DNA of 64,000 nucleotides from Ichthyophis bannanicus (Eukaryota > Chordata > Amphibia > Gymnophiona > Ichthyophiidae). A model generated the notes under the pieces. The model was given only the letters and a program-made list of their open reading frames with translations. It did no database searches and was not told the origin of the DNA. The stretch spans positions 413,394,159-413,458,158 of the forward strand of contig CM066034.1 in the NCBI GenBank assembly GCA_033557465.1, in the 5' to 3' direction. The translations under genes were made by a program, and so were the position numbers. Every line of letters begins with the position of its first letter. Position 1 is the stretch's first letter. Shown one piece after another: positions 9,838 to 20,866 of this stretch.

Positions 9838-10040
9838 ACATGTCTAATTTGCCTAGTTATTTATTTGTTTGCTTATTTATTTGTGTGCTGCATTACTTCA
9901 TATTTCACCATTTACAATCTAAAATAACATCAAAGTGGTTTATTTTATTTTATTTGCTTTTTATTTATGCACACCGCTCTGATGTCCCCACTAAAGGCAT
10001 TATCTCAAGCTATAATAAATGAAATGAAAGTATATAGCAC
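9838..10040 (-). repeat. Decayed LINE/SINE 3' tails
   Basis: Contains reverse complements of the tail motifs seen elsewhere (a CACCGCTCTGATGTC block and TTTATTTATT runs). Too short to assign to one family. Confidence 0.4.
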
Positions 10041-10257
10041 ATAACTTACCAGAGACAATCAAATAATGTAAGAAAACACCCACATAAATAAGCATTCAAA
10101 CAGAGCATATAAGTAAATCAAAGACAATAAAAATGAAATAAAAACAAAAAACAACAAGCTGTATAAAATCTCCAAAGAAATATACATCACCCATGAGGAG
10201 GGTAAGGAACAAGCAGCAATGAGGGAGGGAAGAGAAGTAGCACAACAGTAAAAACTC
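10041..10257. other. Unassigned AT-rich sequence
   Basis: No open frame or repeat signature recognised. Confidence 0.4.
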
Positions 10258-10481
10258 TTAGAGCCCAATATTGATCTGGGACGGCTATGTGCTGCTACGG
10301 CATATAGCCATCGCCGCTGACCTTTAACCCCAGATATTCAATGCTAGGGTCACATATGCGGCCCTGCATTGAATATCTGGGGTTGCTGCACAGCTGCCAC
10401 AGAAGCTAACTGGGTAGCAGCAATATTGATCAGCTGCCCAATTTGCTCATATAGGTAAAACTAGGACAGCTTTTGCTGCAT

Positions 10482-10518
10482 CTAGCTTTATCCATATGTC
10501 GCTTTATCCATATGTCGC
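10482..10518. repeat. Short tandem duplication at the LINE insertion point
   Basis: GCTTTATCCATATGTC is repeated head to tail immediately before the LINE 5' monomers. It may be a by-product of the LINE insertion. Confidence 0.5.
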
Positions 10519-11112
10519 TCCCCGATCGGGGTAGAGCACGCCTGAGCAGGCAGCAGCCATCTTAGCCTGCTCAGGAGACCTCCGGTCCAATCGGGGCTGT
10601 GGGAGGCGGAGCCTTGCCCCGGAAAAGCAGCCGCATCAGGAAAGCAACCTCTCTTCAGCTCCTAACCGGCTCTGTGCTCCCCGATCGGGGTAGAGCACGC
10701 CTGAGCAGGCAGCAGCCATCTTAGCCTGCTCAGGAGACCTCCGGTCCAATCGGGGCTGTGGGAGGCGGAGCCTTGCCCCGGAAAAGCAGCCGCATCAGGA
10801 AAGCAACCTCTCTTCAGCTCCTAACCGGCTCTGTGCTCCCCGATCGGGGTAGAGCACGCCTGAGCAGGCAGCAGCCATCTTAGCCTGCTCAGGAGATCTC
10901 CGGTCCAATCGGGGCTGTGGAAGGCGGAGCCTTGCCCCGGAAAAGCAGCCGCATCAGGAAAGCAACCTCTCTTCAGCTCCTAACCGGCTCTGTGCTCCCC
11001 GATCGGGGTAGAGCACGCCTGAGCAGGCAGCAGCCATCTTAGCCTGCTCAGGAGACCTCCGGTCCAATCGGGGCTGTGGGAGGCGGAGCCTTGCCCCGGA
11101 AAAGCAGCCGCC
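10519..11112 (+). promoter_or_regulatory. 159 bp tandem 5' monomers of the L2-like LINE
   Basis: Units starting CTCCCCGATCGGGGTAGAGC begin near 10519, 10678, 10837 and 10996, spacing exactly 159 bp, with the last unit partial. Units differ at only a few positions. GC-rich tandem 5' units that act as promoters are known in some LINEs such as mouse L1; a promoter role here is inference. The CCCCGATCGGGG palindrome is in every unit. Confidence 0.75.
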
Positions 11113-11200
11113 GTCAGGCGGGCCCGCGCCTGTCGGGCCCGCGCCTGAGGGCCTCGCCAGAGGGCCCTTTGGCACGGCCCTTAGGCAAAGGCACTCTCAG

Positions 11201-11371
11201 ATGACACCGAGTAACAGCCAAGCCAAGAAGTCTGCAACCACACCCGACCCCCAACTGGAACCCTCAGTCATCTACAGCGAGTTGTCCGACCTCACAGCAA
11301 GTATACTTCAACTCTCTAACCAAGAAATTTACTCAGCAGTTCAAAGCAATCCCACATACTGCCACTTATAG
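11201..11371 (+). CDS. Possible remnant of LINE ORF1, 56 residues
   Basis: The first ATG after the monomer array opens a 56-codon frame ending in TAG at 11369-11371. The product is polar with no motif I recognise. It lies where ORF1 would be expected, but it is short and could be chance. Confidence 0.25.
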   Translation: MTPSNSQAKKSATTPDPQLEPSVIYSELSDLTASILQLSNQEIYSAVQSNPTYCHL

Positions 11372-11599
11372 CATTTCATGACTGTCCCTTGAATATACAC
11401 CCTAAGATCCAACGGACTGCCTATACTCCTGACTAGTCCCATACTGTTGTCAGTAACCATCAAGATTCTGCTGTCTTATGTTGTCATATGCTGTCTTATA
11501 CTGTCAGTATTCACTCCCAACTGATCTCCCACTTCACCCTCACTAAGCAACACCACTCACAAACAACAACTGTCTTCATCAACCTGACTCTTATAGTTG

Positions 11600-12419
11600 T
11601 CTGTATCGCATTCACACAGCAAACACCTGACACCTGTTATACTTGCCTGACTCTTACAGTTGCCTGTATTGCACTCACATACCCTCACACCTGACTCTCC
11701 TCATCAGCCTGACTCTTACAGTTGCCTGTATTCACATACTCTCACACCTGACTCTCTTCATTGGTCTTACTCTTACAGTTGTCTGTATAGCATTCACACA
11801 CACACACCTGACACCTGTTATACTTGCCTGACTCTTACAGTTGCCTGTATTGCACTCACATACCCTCACACCTGACTCTCCTCATCAGCCTGACTCTTAC
11901 AGTTGCCTGTATTCACATACTCTCACACCTGACTCTCTTCATTGGTCTTACTCTTACAGTTGTCTGTATAGCATTCACACACACACACCTGACACCTGTT
12001 ATACTTGCCTGACTCTTACAGTTGCCTGTATTGCACTCACATACCCTCACACCTGACTCTCCTCATCAGCCTGACTCTTACAGTTGCCTGTATTGCACTC
12101 ACATACCCTCACACCTGACTCTCCTCATCAGCCTGACTCTTACAGTTGCCTGTATTCACATACTCTCACACCTGACTCTCTTCATTGGTCTTACTCTTAC
12201 AGTTGTCTGTATAGCATTCACACACACACACCTGACACCTGTTATACTTGCCTGACTCTTACAGTTGCCTGTATTGCACTCACATACCCTCACACCTGAC
12301 TCTCCTCATCAGCCTGACTCTTACAGTTGCCTGTATTCACATACTCTCACACCTGACTCTCTTCATTGGTCTTACTCTTACAGTTGTCTGTATAGCATTC
12401 ACACACGCGCACACACGAC
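11600..12419 (+). repeat. 181 bp tandem repeat inside the LINE
   Basis: Four or more units with a 181 bp period; each contains three variants of the phrase CTGACTCTTACAGTTGCCTGT plus (CA)n. One unit has an extra 62 bp subrepeat near 12022-12084. All frames translate to the same repeated peptide, so the ORFs are repeat artefacts. Confidence 0.9.
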
Positions 12420-12536
12420 ACCTGTTATATTTTGCTATAGCCATTACTAGCCTTGTAACATACACCTCAATCAGTGATACCTTTGCTACCACCTCATAGT
12501 CTGTATACTGTACTGTGAAATTACCTGTATACTGTA

Positions 12537-15500
12537 TTGTGTATTCTTACCACCCAAAACTCAATTACCCCCTCATACTATATCCCAGAAACCAAAATGT
12601 CTCTCCACCTCATTACTCTCCTCAGTTTCTATCTTCTCACAGATTGGCTCGGAACCACCATTGCCTACTCCCCCACCTACAGTCTAATCCCCATCCTCAA
12701 AAACCACGGAAAGCAAAGGGCAGGCAACCCTTTTCAGTATCCAACTAGGGAAGCGCATATCCGACACTCCCACTTGATCCACATTGCAATACAGCAATCC
12801 AGCAACCTGAAGCAACACAAACTATCACCCTCACAAAACCTAAAATGTGCCCTTATAAATGCTCGATCAATTCGAAAAAAATGGCCTGTAATCCTAGACA
12901 TAGTTACCCTCTATGATCTTGATGCTCTCATGATCACGGAAACATGGTTATCTAAAGAAGACAATGTCCTTATCAACCAACTCATTCCACCAAACTTCAC
13001 TATACACACAACCCACAGAGAAAACAAGAAAGGAGGAGGAGCACTCATACTCACCAAGTCTGAACTCCTCTTCAACATGACTAACTCCCATAGCACAAAC
13101 AATCTGGACATAATCTCCATAGCCAATAAACAATGCTCCATAAACCTGGTCTACAGAGCCCCCTCGAGCTCCACAGACGATCTGCCCACTATTTTGGATC
13201 TGGCCGCTAACACCAGCAACCCCAACACTCCCAACTGGATTATGGGAGACCTGAACCTCCCATCACTACAACAAAGCCAGTCCTCCTCACTCCTCAATGC
13301 CATCGAAAATCTTGGTTATAAACAAATGATCACTGAACCCACTCATACCAAAGGAAACATTCTTGACTTGGTATTTGCCCCACACCATGTCTCCGAGCAA
13401 AACAGCAACATTGTAAAATCGATCACCGATGTCCCATGGTCTGACCATAAACTTATAAACCTACAAATCCCCCTGAACAACAGTCATAGTTTGAACACCA
13501 GCAAACTCGCCAATACATCCAGAGTAACACGGGGCTTTCGACCTTTCAACAGAGAACTTATTCTGTCAAGTACCCAACCAATCCTCAACAACACATCACT
13601 CAACCTCGACGAGTCAATCGCTGCCTGGAACAACAGCCTCAACGCCGTAGCTCAACTACCAAACAAAAAGACCTTATCAGGGAAAAGAACCTCTGCTCCA
13701 TGGTTTTCCCCGGAACTACGGGCCTCTCTTACGCACCTACGAAGGCTAGAAAAACGCTGGCGCCGCTCACTAACTACCGATGACCACGAAGCCTACATTC
13801 TTCACCTCTCAACTCACCGCGAGGCAATCGCAGCCAGAAAGAAGCAATACCACTCAGATATGCTCAAGAAATCATTGAACAAACCTCGTGACCTTTTCAA
13901 CCTGGTTAAGTCACTATCAAAGGAACCATCCTCTGAACAAAATAATGATATCCACCCGCAAGAATTCGCTGATTACTTGCAATCAAAACTCCTACAGACA
14001 GATGAACTCTCAAAAAACAATATACAAGAAACGACCTGCCCGACATCCCTGTCCACACTTAACACGCCTTCTTCTAAACACATTGAAGACACCATCTCCT
14101 CACTCAACACGACCACTGCACAAACCGATCCCTGCCCAGCCTTTTGGATAAAGGATCTGCGGTGTGACTTTAGCACCTTCATTGCAAGAATCATGAACCT
14201 CTCTTTCACTACTGGCTCCTTCCCATCTGCATTAAAACTCACATCCATCAGGCCACTGCTAAAAAACGCTAAACTAGACCCAAAACGGCCAGACTCCTAC
14301 AGGCCAATAGCCAGTATCCCCCTCTTAGCAAAGATCTTTGAGAAAGAGGCACAGCGCCAAATCCAAGACCACATCGACTCCGCAGCCCCTCTAGACTATT
14401 CTCAACACGGCTTCAGAGAATTCCACGGCGTTGAGACACTGCTTACCACCCTCTTCAATGATGTTCTCAATACCACAGACAACATCCGACAAGGCGTTGT
14501 GCTAATTTTCTTGGATATAGCAGCAGCGTTCGACTCGGTAAATCACGAGATTCTCCTCGGTCGACTGAAAGGAAAAGGCATCTGCAACTCAGCACTTGAA
14601 TGGTGTAAATCATACCTCGACACCAGAATGCAATACGTCAAATCCGCAACAGGAGAATCAAAACTCTTCCACCAAAGACAAGGCGTTCCGCAGGGGTCCT
14701 CACTCTCATCCCTCCTGTTCAACGTCTATATGCAGCCTATCTGCGATATCATCAGGTCCTTCAATGTGAAATGTATGATATACGCCGACGATATCCTACT
14801 CTACATGCCATTTTCCACAATGCAAATGGATTTATTGCCTATAACAAACTGCTTCGATGCAGTCTCACAATGGCTCCTGTCACAGAACCTCCGCATCCAG
14901 CATAAGAAAACTGAGGTTCTCTTTATCACAAGAGACCCCAACTTCACCCCACCACCGCATATAAGTGTCAAGGGAGCTGACCTAGACACCAAGGATACTA
15001 TAAAATACCTCGGAGTCACACTAGACCACAGGCTCGATATGAAATCACACATAAACAATATCGTAAAATCTGTATACTTCAAAATACGCACTCTCAGACA
15101 CCTGCGTCCCCTACTAGACCACGAAGACTTCAGAACCATCTACCAAGCTCTGATACTGCCACATTTTCGACTTCGCCAATTCCATTCTACAAGGACTCCC
15201 ACAATCCACCATAAGCCCCTTGCAGCTCGCAATGAACACCGCTGCCAGGGTTCTTATAGGAGCGGCCAGAAGTGAACACATCACACCTATCCTCAAACAG
15301 CTCCATTGGCTCCCTATACACGGAAGACTTACTTTCAAAATCCTCATTCTCACATTTAAGGCCTTAAATGGCTTATCGTCCACATCACTTACCAAACTCA
15401 TCCAATCCGTCCCATCAAATAGAAATAGGAGATATGCAGCATTAAACTCACTAACAACCCCAAAGGCTATAACAACGTGCAGCCTATCAACATCAAACAG

Positions 15501-15627
15501 AGCTTTCATGTTTAGCGCACCAAAATACTGGAATTCTCTCCCACCTGATCTCCGCGCCATAACCGACCTAACCCAGTTCAGAAAGGCCCTTAAACTACAC
15601 CTTTTCATTAAATACTACCCCACATGA
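12537..15627 (+). pseudogene. L2-like LINE ORF2 (AP endonuclease, RT), one frameshift
   Basis: The first frame runs 12537-15275 (912 codons). The apurinic-type endonuclease occupies roughly residues 100-310, with LINARSI, ITETWL, GGGALILTK, GDLNLPS and a terminal SDHKLI motif. A linker follows, then the reverse transcriptase with DSYRPIASIPLLAK, SQHGFR, LIFLDIAAAFDSV, VPQGSSLSSLLFN and the catalytic YADDILLY at about 14779-14802. The conserved C-terminal region (HITPILKQLHWLP... RAFMFSAPKYWNSLPPDLR) continues in the next frame to 15627, so a single small indel near the T run at 15167-15171 breaks an otherwise complete protein. It would nick target DNA and copy the LINE RNA. The true start is uncertain; the region before residue 90 has no known domain. 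Confidence 0.88.
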
Positions 15628-16105
15628 ACCGTAACATAGCAGCCTCTCCCCAGTACAATCCACAATATCCCTCTTGTTCCAAGCATCCCTGCTAATTTTA
15701 TGTAAATAGTTCGAGCATGCTATCTAGCTAATAGATTATATACTCCATGTAAATAGTTCTCCCATGTTATCCAAGTTGATACTCCTGTTATATGTAATAC
15801 CAAACAGCCTGTTGTTCTGGTTCCTTTCTGTTATTTGTAAACCGCGCTGATGTCAAAGAGTGCGGTATATAAGAAGTTGAAATAAATAAATAAATAAATA
15901 AATAATAAAATATCGCCATTACCCGGTTAGCGACTGTCACCGCCCACGACATGCCCCGATGCTAAGAGGTTAGCATCGGGATGTATAGCGGCATTAGTAG
16001 GGGATATCCCATTCATCAGCATTTATGTGGTTTACAGGTCCATAAACTGTGAAAATGCCTTTGAATTTTGGGCCCTTAGACATCAATGTATAGGCATAAC
16101 ACAAT

Positions 16106-16384
16106 AGGGAGGAGTGGTCTAGTGGTTAGGACAAGGTACTTCAGGCTGGAGGGCCGGGGGTTCAAGTCCCACCTGAGGACAGCAATCTCAGGCCGGAGGG
16201 ACTGGGATTTCTAGTCCTATAGGCACTCCTTGTGGTCTTGGGCAAGCCACTTAACCCTCCATTGCCCATGTTCCCTGTAAGTATTAGCATATGTGTCTTA
16301 TATCCCCTCATGTTAAATGTATCCCCCAATTGACTGCTTTGACCCAGTGAAAAGCAGGATATAAATACAGCTAAATAAATAGGG
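16106..16384 (+). mobile_element. tRNA-derived SINE, plus strand
   Basis: A box TGGTCTAGTGG at 16115-16125 and B box GGTTCAAGTCC at 16159-16169 have correct spacing for a pol III promoter. The body has CTTGGGCAAGCCACTTAACCC and the tail ends in AAATAAATA. Same family as 9499-9750 and 31925-32150. Confidence 0.85.
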
Positions 16385-16389
16385 GAAAA

Positions 16390-16761
16390 TGGAAAAGAGG
16401 GCAGGAGTCAGCTTTGATTGATCATTAAGCTTGAAAGGTTTGTTCAAATAAAAAAGTTTTTTTTAGTCCTGATTTAAATGTTGATGTAAAGGGTTCCAAC
16501 TAAAGGTAGGAAGGCAAAGAGTTCCACAGAGATGGAGCAAGGTAGAGAGATTATGTGCAAGCTGATGACTGAAAAAGTAAGATAAGAGATGGTATGACTA
16601 GTAAATTGGCCTGTGATGATCTCAGAGTGGACTAAATTGTAAGGAATTAGTAAGGAATACATATAAAGTGGAATACGAGCGGATAGGAAATGATGAGTCA
16701 GCAGGAGTATTTTGAATTTATTCCACTGGGTAATGGGTAAACAATGCTCGAAGGATTTAGC
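16390..16761. repeat. Decayed repeat, possibly a reverse LINE C-terminus
   Basis: The sequence around 16490-16560 (AGAGTTCCACAGAGATGG) resembles the reverse complement of a LINE WNSLP-type C-terminus, as at 23240-23340, but no frame is open. Confidence 0.35.
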
Positions 16762-17031
16762 GTAGTTACTCACCTGTAACAGGTGTTCTCCAGGGACAGC
16801 AGGAATCAGTCCTCACATATGAGTGACGTCAACATCGACGGAGCCCGCGTGGAGCAAATCCCAAGCTTTCAAAGAAACCCTTTGGGAACTGCTACCACGC
16901 ATGCGTGGTCCCCTTCCTGCCCAAGAGTGCCATCTTGCTCAGTCAAATGACATAGCTAAAAAGATGGCAAAACAAATGAAAATAATTGGACTGGAACTCC
17001 AAGGGGAGGAGGGAGGGTTTGAGGATTGATT

Positions 17032-17125
17032 CCTGCTGTCCCCGGAGAAAACCTGTTTCAGGTGAGTAACTATGCTTTATCCGGGAACAAGCAAGAAGTC
17101 AGTCCTCACATATGAGACTCCCCAG
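17032..17125. repeat. Internal complementary region of DIRS copy 1
   Basis: The first half is the reverse complement of the outer left end (16762-16808: GTAGTTACTCACCTG... against CAGGTGAGTAACTATG), and the second half repeats the outer right end (GGAACAAGCAAGAAGTCAGT). In DIRS1 such a region templates joining of the two ends into a circle and lies next to the 3' terminal repeat, as here. Confidence 0.8.
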
Positions 17126-17310
17126 CTACAGGCTACCCTGAACCTATAGCCAAAAAAGGCTCCCTAGTCGAGAGCCGCAAGCAGCCACAATGAAAACCCT
17201 AACCAAGGAAGTAGCACTCCGGTAGCCTGAACACAGAAGGGTCAGAGGGTAGGAGTTGCATAGACCCCGAAAAGGTTACGGAGTACAGCCTGGCCGAAGG
17301 CACTGTTCCG

Positions 17311-18150
17311 TCAGGACTCCCTATCCAGGCAGTAATGAGCTGTGAAGGTATGAACTGAAGACCAGGTGGCAGCACGGCAGATGTCTGACAGAGGAACAGA
17401 GTGCAGGTGAGCCACTGATTCTGCCATGGCCCTGACCCAATGAGCCGTAACACAGCCTTCCAATGGAAGCCTCGCTTCCTCATAAGCCCGGGCAATACAG
17501 CCTGCCACCCATGTGGACAGCGTATGCTTGGTCACCGCCTCCCACAGCTTACTGGGTTTTACAGGAAACGAAAAGCTGAGAGGCTTTCTGGTGACCTTGA
17601 GTACGTTGAATGTATAAAGATAGAGCCCTCTTACAGTACAGGGTATGGAGCACTGCCTCTGCCCGACTGCATGCAGCCTGGGAAAGAAGGTAGGAAGAAC
17701 AACCTCCTGATTGAGGTGGAACGAGGAGACCACCTTCGGAAGGAACTTGTGGTGCATGCAAAGCACCACCCTATTCTTATAGAAACTGGTATAAGGCCTC
17801 TCCGTCAAGAGGGCCTGGAGCTCACTCACCCTCCGGGCAGAAGTGAGCGCAACCAAGAAAATCACCTTCCAGGAGAGATAACGGAGGTGGCACGTGGCCA
17901 GCAGTTCAAAGGGCGGCCGGGTGAGCTGCCCCAACACTACATTGAGATCCCATTCGGTCACCGGGGGGCACACCGGGGCCTTTGACAGGAGTAGGTCTTT
18001 TAGGAACCGGGACACCACTGTATGAACTGAGAGGGACTTTCTATCCACAGGATAGTGGTTCACTGCTAGGGCACTGAGATGCACTCTGACAGAGTTGGAC
18101 TTAAGCCCCATCCCGGAGAGGTGGAGAAGGTATTGTAATACCACAACCAC
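17311..18150 (-). pseudogene. DIRS tyrosine recombinase, copy 1
   Basis: A 279-codon frame with the recombinase catalytic residues: the first arginine in SARRVSELQAL, the HxxR box in AHWVRAMAES, and a C-terminal tyrosine in VHTFTAHY after the family signature VPLSDICRAATWSS. It would join the circular cDNA into target DNA without duplicating it. The ORF overlaps the RT-RNase H frame by about 50 bp in another frame, normal for DIRS. All key residues seem present, so this is the best-preserved gene of the copy, but the usual N-terminal part lies in the overlapping frame and the element as a whole is broken. Confidence 0.85.
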
Positions 18151-19792
18151 CGGGCAAGAGAAGAGAGTCTACCTCTTGCTCAGCGCACCAAAGGGCAAAT
18201 CTGCACCACTTAAAGGGGTACGCCTGTCTGGTAGACGCTCTGCGCGAAGCCAGCAAGACCTCCTCTACGTCCTTCGGAAGGAAGAGCGGGGTGAGAGTCA
18301 CCCTCTCAGCAGCCATGCCATCAGCGAAAGGGAGCTGAGGTTGGGATAAAAAAGAGAGCCCCCCTCCTGGGAAAGGAGCTGTGGAGGCGATCCCAAAGGA
18401 ATGGTAGTCTCCACCGCTCGCTGCAGGAGAAGCGGGAACCATGGTTGCCTGGGCCACCGTGGGGCTATCAGGATGACTGAGGCTCGGTTGTAAAGGATCT
18501 TGAACAGAGTCTTGGCGATCAGAAGTGTCGGGGGAAAAGCATACAGAAGACCCACTGACCATGAGACTAGAAAGGCGTTGGCTGCCACCCTGGCTGGGTG
18601 CAGCTGCCTTGAGCAGAAACGGGGCAACCAGTGATTGATCGGGCTTGCAAACAGGTCCATCACCGGTTTCCCCCAGGTTTGGAAAAGCCTGCTGGCTACT
18701 ACCCGGTCCAGCTGCCACTTGTGTGGCTGGAGCATCCTGCTGAGTCCATCTGCCAGCCAGTTGTCCTTGCCTGGCAGGTATACCGCCTTGAGGAGAATTC
18801 CCTGCCGGACTGCATAAGAGCACAGATCTAGGGCTTCCTGACAGAGGGTACAGGACCCTGTGCCCCCCTGTTTGTTCACATACAACATGGCAACCTGCTT
18901 GTCCGTTTGCACGAGGACAGTCCTGTGGCCCAGGCACTGCCTGAAAGCCTTCAGGGTGAGACGGATTGCATGCAACTCCAAAAAGTTGATCTTTTGGGCA
19001 CTCTCGTCTGTGGACCCACTCCCTGTGTGCGGTACCCCTGGCAATGGGCTCCCCAGCCCAGCAGAGAGGCATCTGTGGTGAGGAACCTCGAGTGATGAGG
19101 GGTCTGAAAGGGCATCCCCGCCCCCACATCAGGGACTGCACCAGGCACCTTGTCACTCTGACCCTGTCCTGGAGATGTCCCGTGGCCTGGGACCACTGGT
19201 CCCTGGGGCACCACTGCGCAGTTTGCATGTGCAGGCAGGCATCTGGAGTGACATGGACCGTGGAAGCCATGTGCCCGAGGAGGCGCAGCAGATGCCTTGC
19301 TGGCACTGAGGAGCGGTGCCTTATGTCCTCGGCTAGGGACATGAGCCTGCTTGCCCTGTCTGCAGGCAGGAAGGCGTTCGACTGAAGGATGTTGATCCTT
19401 GCACCAATGAATTCCAGCTGTTGTGCCAAGCAAAGGCTGGACTTGGGGTAGTTGATAACAAACCCCAAGTGCTGCAGGACCTGGGTGGTGCGAGTTGTGG
19501 CCTGCTGCACCTCTGGGGCCAAAGTACCCCTGATGAGCCAGTTGTCAAGATAGGGGACAACAAAGATCCCCTGAAGCCTGAGGTAGGTGACGACCACCGC
19601 TAGGCACTTTGTGAATACCCTGGGTGCCGAGGCAAGGCCAAAGGGGAGCACCCTGTATTGGTAATGACTGCCCCCTACCACAATGCCTAGGTATTGCCTG
19701 TGGCTTGGGTGGATTAGAATGTGTGTGTAGGCATCCTTTAAGTCCAAGGAGCACAGCCAATCTCCCTGGCGGAGGTAAGGCAGCAATACTCA

Positions 19793-19951
19793 AAAGAACA
19801 TAAGATATGCCATACTGGGTCAGACCAAGGTCCATCAAGCCCAGTATCCTGTTTCCAACAGTGGCCAATCTAGGTCATACGTATCTAGCAGTTTCCCCAA
19901 AAGACACAGGTTCCGCAATGCTTGTACTGGGTCAAGCATTGATATTTTATT
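19793..19951 (-). mobile_element. CR1 3' tail fragment inside DIRS RT
   Basis: Reverse complement of the CR1 3' UTR found at 57450-57600 and 62700-62850 (ATACTGGGCTTGATGGACC, then CATATCTTATGTTCTT). It appears to resume at about 20196-20207 after a further LINE fragment. Confidence 0.8.
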
Positions 19952-20195
19952 TATTTTTTTTTATTTATTTACAGTTTCTTTTATACCGCACTATTCGACA
20001 TCAGCGCGGTTTACAATGAACAGAAACTACACTTACCAAATATTGATCAGTGCTTACAATGAACAGCCAGGTATACATTAAACAGGTTTACAATCAACAG
20101 GTTTCATAAACAGAGGAACATAATAACTATGTACAAAAAGCAGCTATGTACAGAACAACTAGGCGCAGCTATATGTTTCTTGATGAGGGAAGAAG
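19952..20195 (-). mobile_element. L2-like LINE 3' fragment nested in the CR1 fragment
   Basis: Begins with a T/A tail (TTTATTTATT) and contains the reverse complement of the L2-like 3' end (CACTATTCGACATCAGCGCGG). The hexamer TGATAT flanks it on both sides (about 19946-19951 and 20191-20196). Confidence 0.65.
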
Positions 20196-20866
20196 CAAGG
20201 TGATATCCTGGGAGAGCATCTTGAACTTCTCCCTCACCAGGAGTTTGTTGAGGTTGCACAGGTCAAGGATGGTCCTTAGGCCCCCTGTCCTCTTTGGCAC
20301 GAGGAAGTACCTGGAGTAGAACCCCTTGCCCTTGAAGTAGTGGGGCACTGGTTCCACCGCATGATCCTTGAGAAGACCTGACAACTCCTTCAGAAGAAGG
20401 TCCTGGTGAAGGGGAGACCTGATAGGCTCTCCTGGGTAGTGTGGAGGCACTTGGGTTAGGTGGAGGAGATATCCCTCCCTGACCACTTGCAATGCCCATG
20501 AATCGGTGGTGATAGTTCCCCACCTGTGGGCATACAAGGTGAGCCTACCCCCTGTGGGCTGCCCAGCTCCGGTTGGGAGAGGGGCCATGCTGCAGGAGTC
20601 AAAAACCCCCACCAGGCATGACCGGAGCCTGGGGTTTGGGGGCCTTTTGCTTACATGGGCCATGCCCCTGTCCCTTGGCCTTCTTCCCCTGTTGGGAAGC
20701 TGGGAGGCCTGGTAAGGGCAGTAGTTTCGGTAAGCAGTGGACTTCCTCAGGTAAAAGAGCTTTTTACCCGAGCCCTTCTTACGGGAAGGGGCAGAGGTCT
20801 TTTTAGAGAGCCGTGTCCTCGTCATGAACTCGGTCTCCAGTTCTGCGGCCTTCTCAGTCATGGGTT

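Larger units (their letters stand above)
10519..15910 (+). mobile_element. Nearly complete L2-like LINE
   Basis: A 5' tandem monomer array, a short possible ORF1, a 181 bp minisatellite, an endonuclease-RT ORF and a tail ending GAAATAAATAAATAAATA are all in one orientation inside a MITE. The RT and C-terminal sequence, and the short tandem 3' tail without poly(A), fit the L2/CR1 branch of non-LTR elements; L2-like is my best placement. The element is damaged mainly by one frameshift near 15168. Confidence 0.85.
10261..16075. mobile_element. Harbinger-like MITE split by an L2-like LINE
   Basis: The ends GAGCCCAATATTGATC and the complement of TTTGAATTTTGGGCCC are related inverted repeats, and TTA is duplicated outside them (10258-10260 and 16076-16078). 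A 3 bp TTA duplication is typical of PIF-Harbinger elements. The parts are 10261-10518 and 15911-16075; a related, uninterrupted element is at 45653-46033. No transposase is encoded. Confidence 0.65.

Noticed and set aside
11488..12499. Series of near-identical 60-83 residue ORFs, possible repeat protein
   Set aside because: They follow the 181 bp tandem DNA repeat in several frames at once, which marks them as repeat artefacts.
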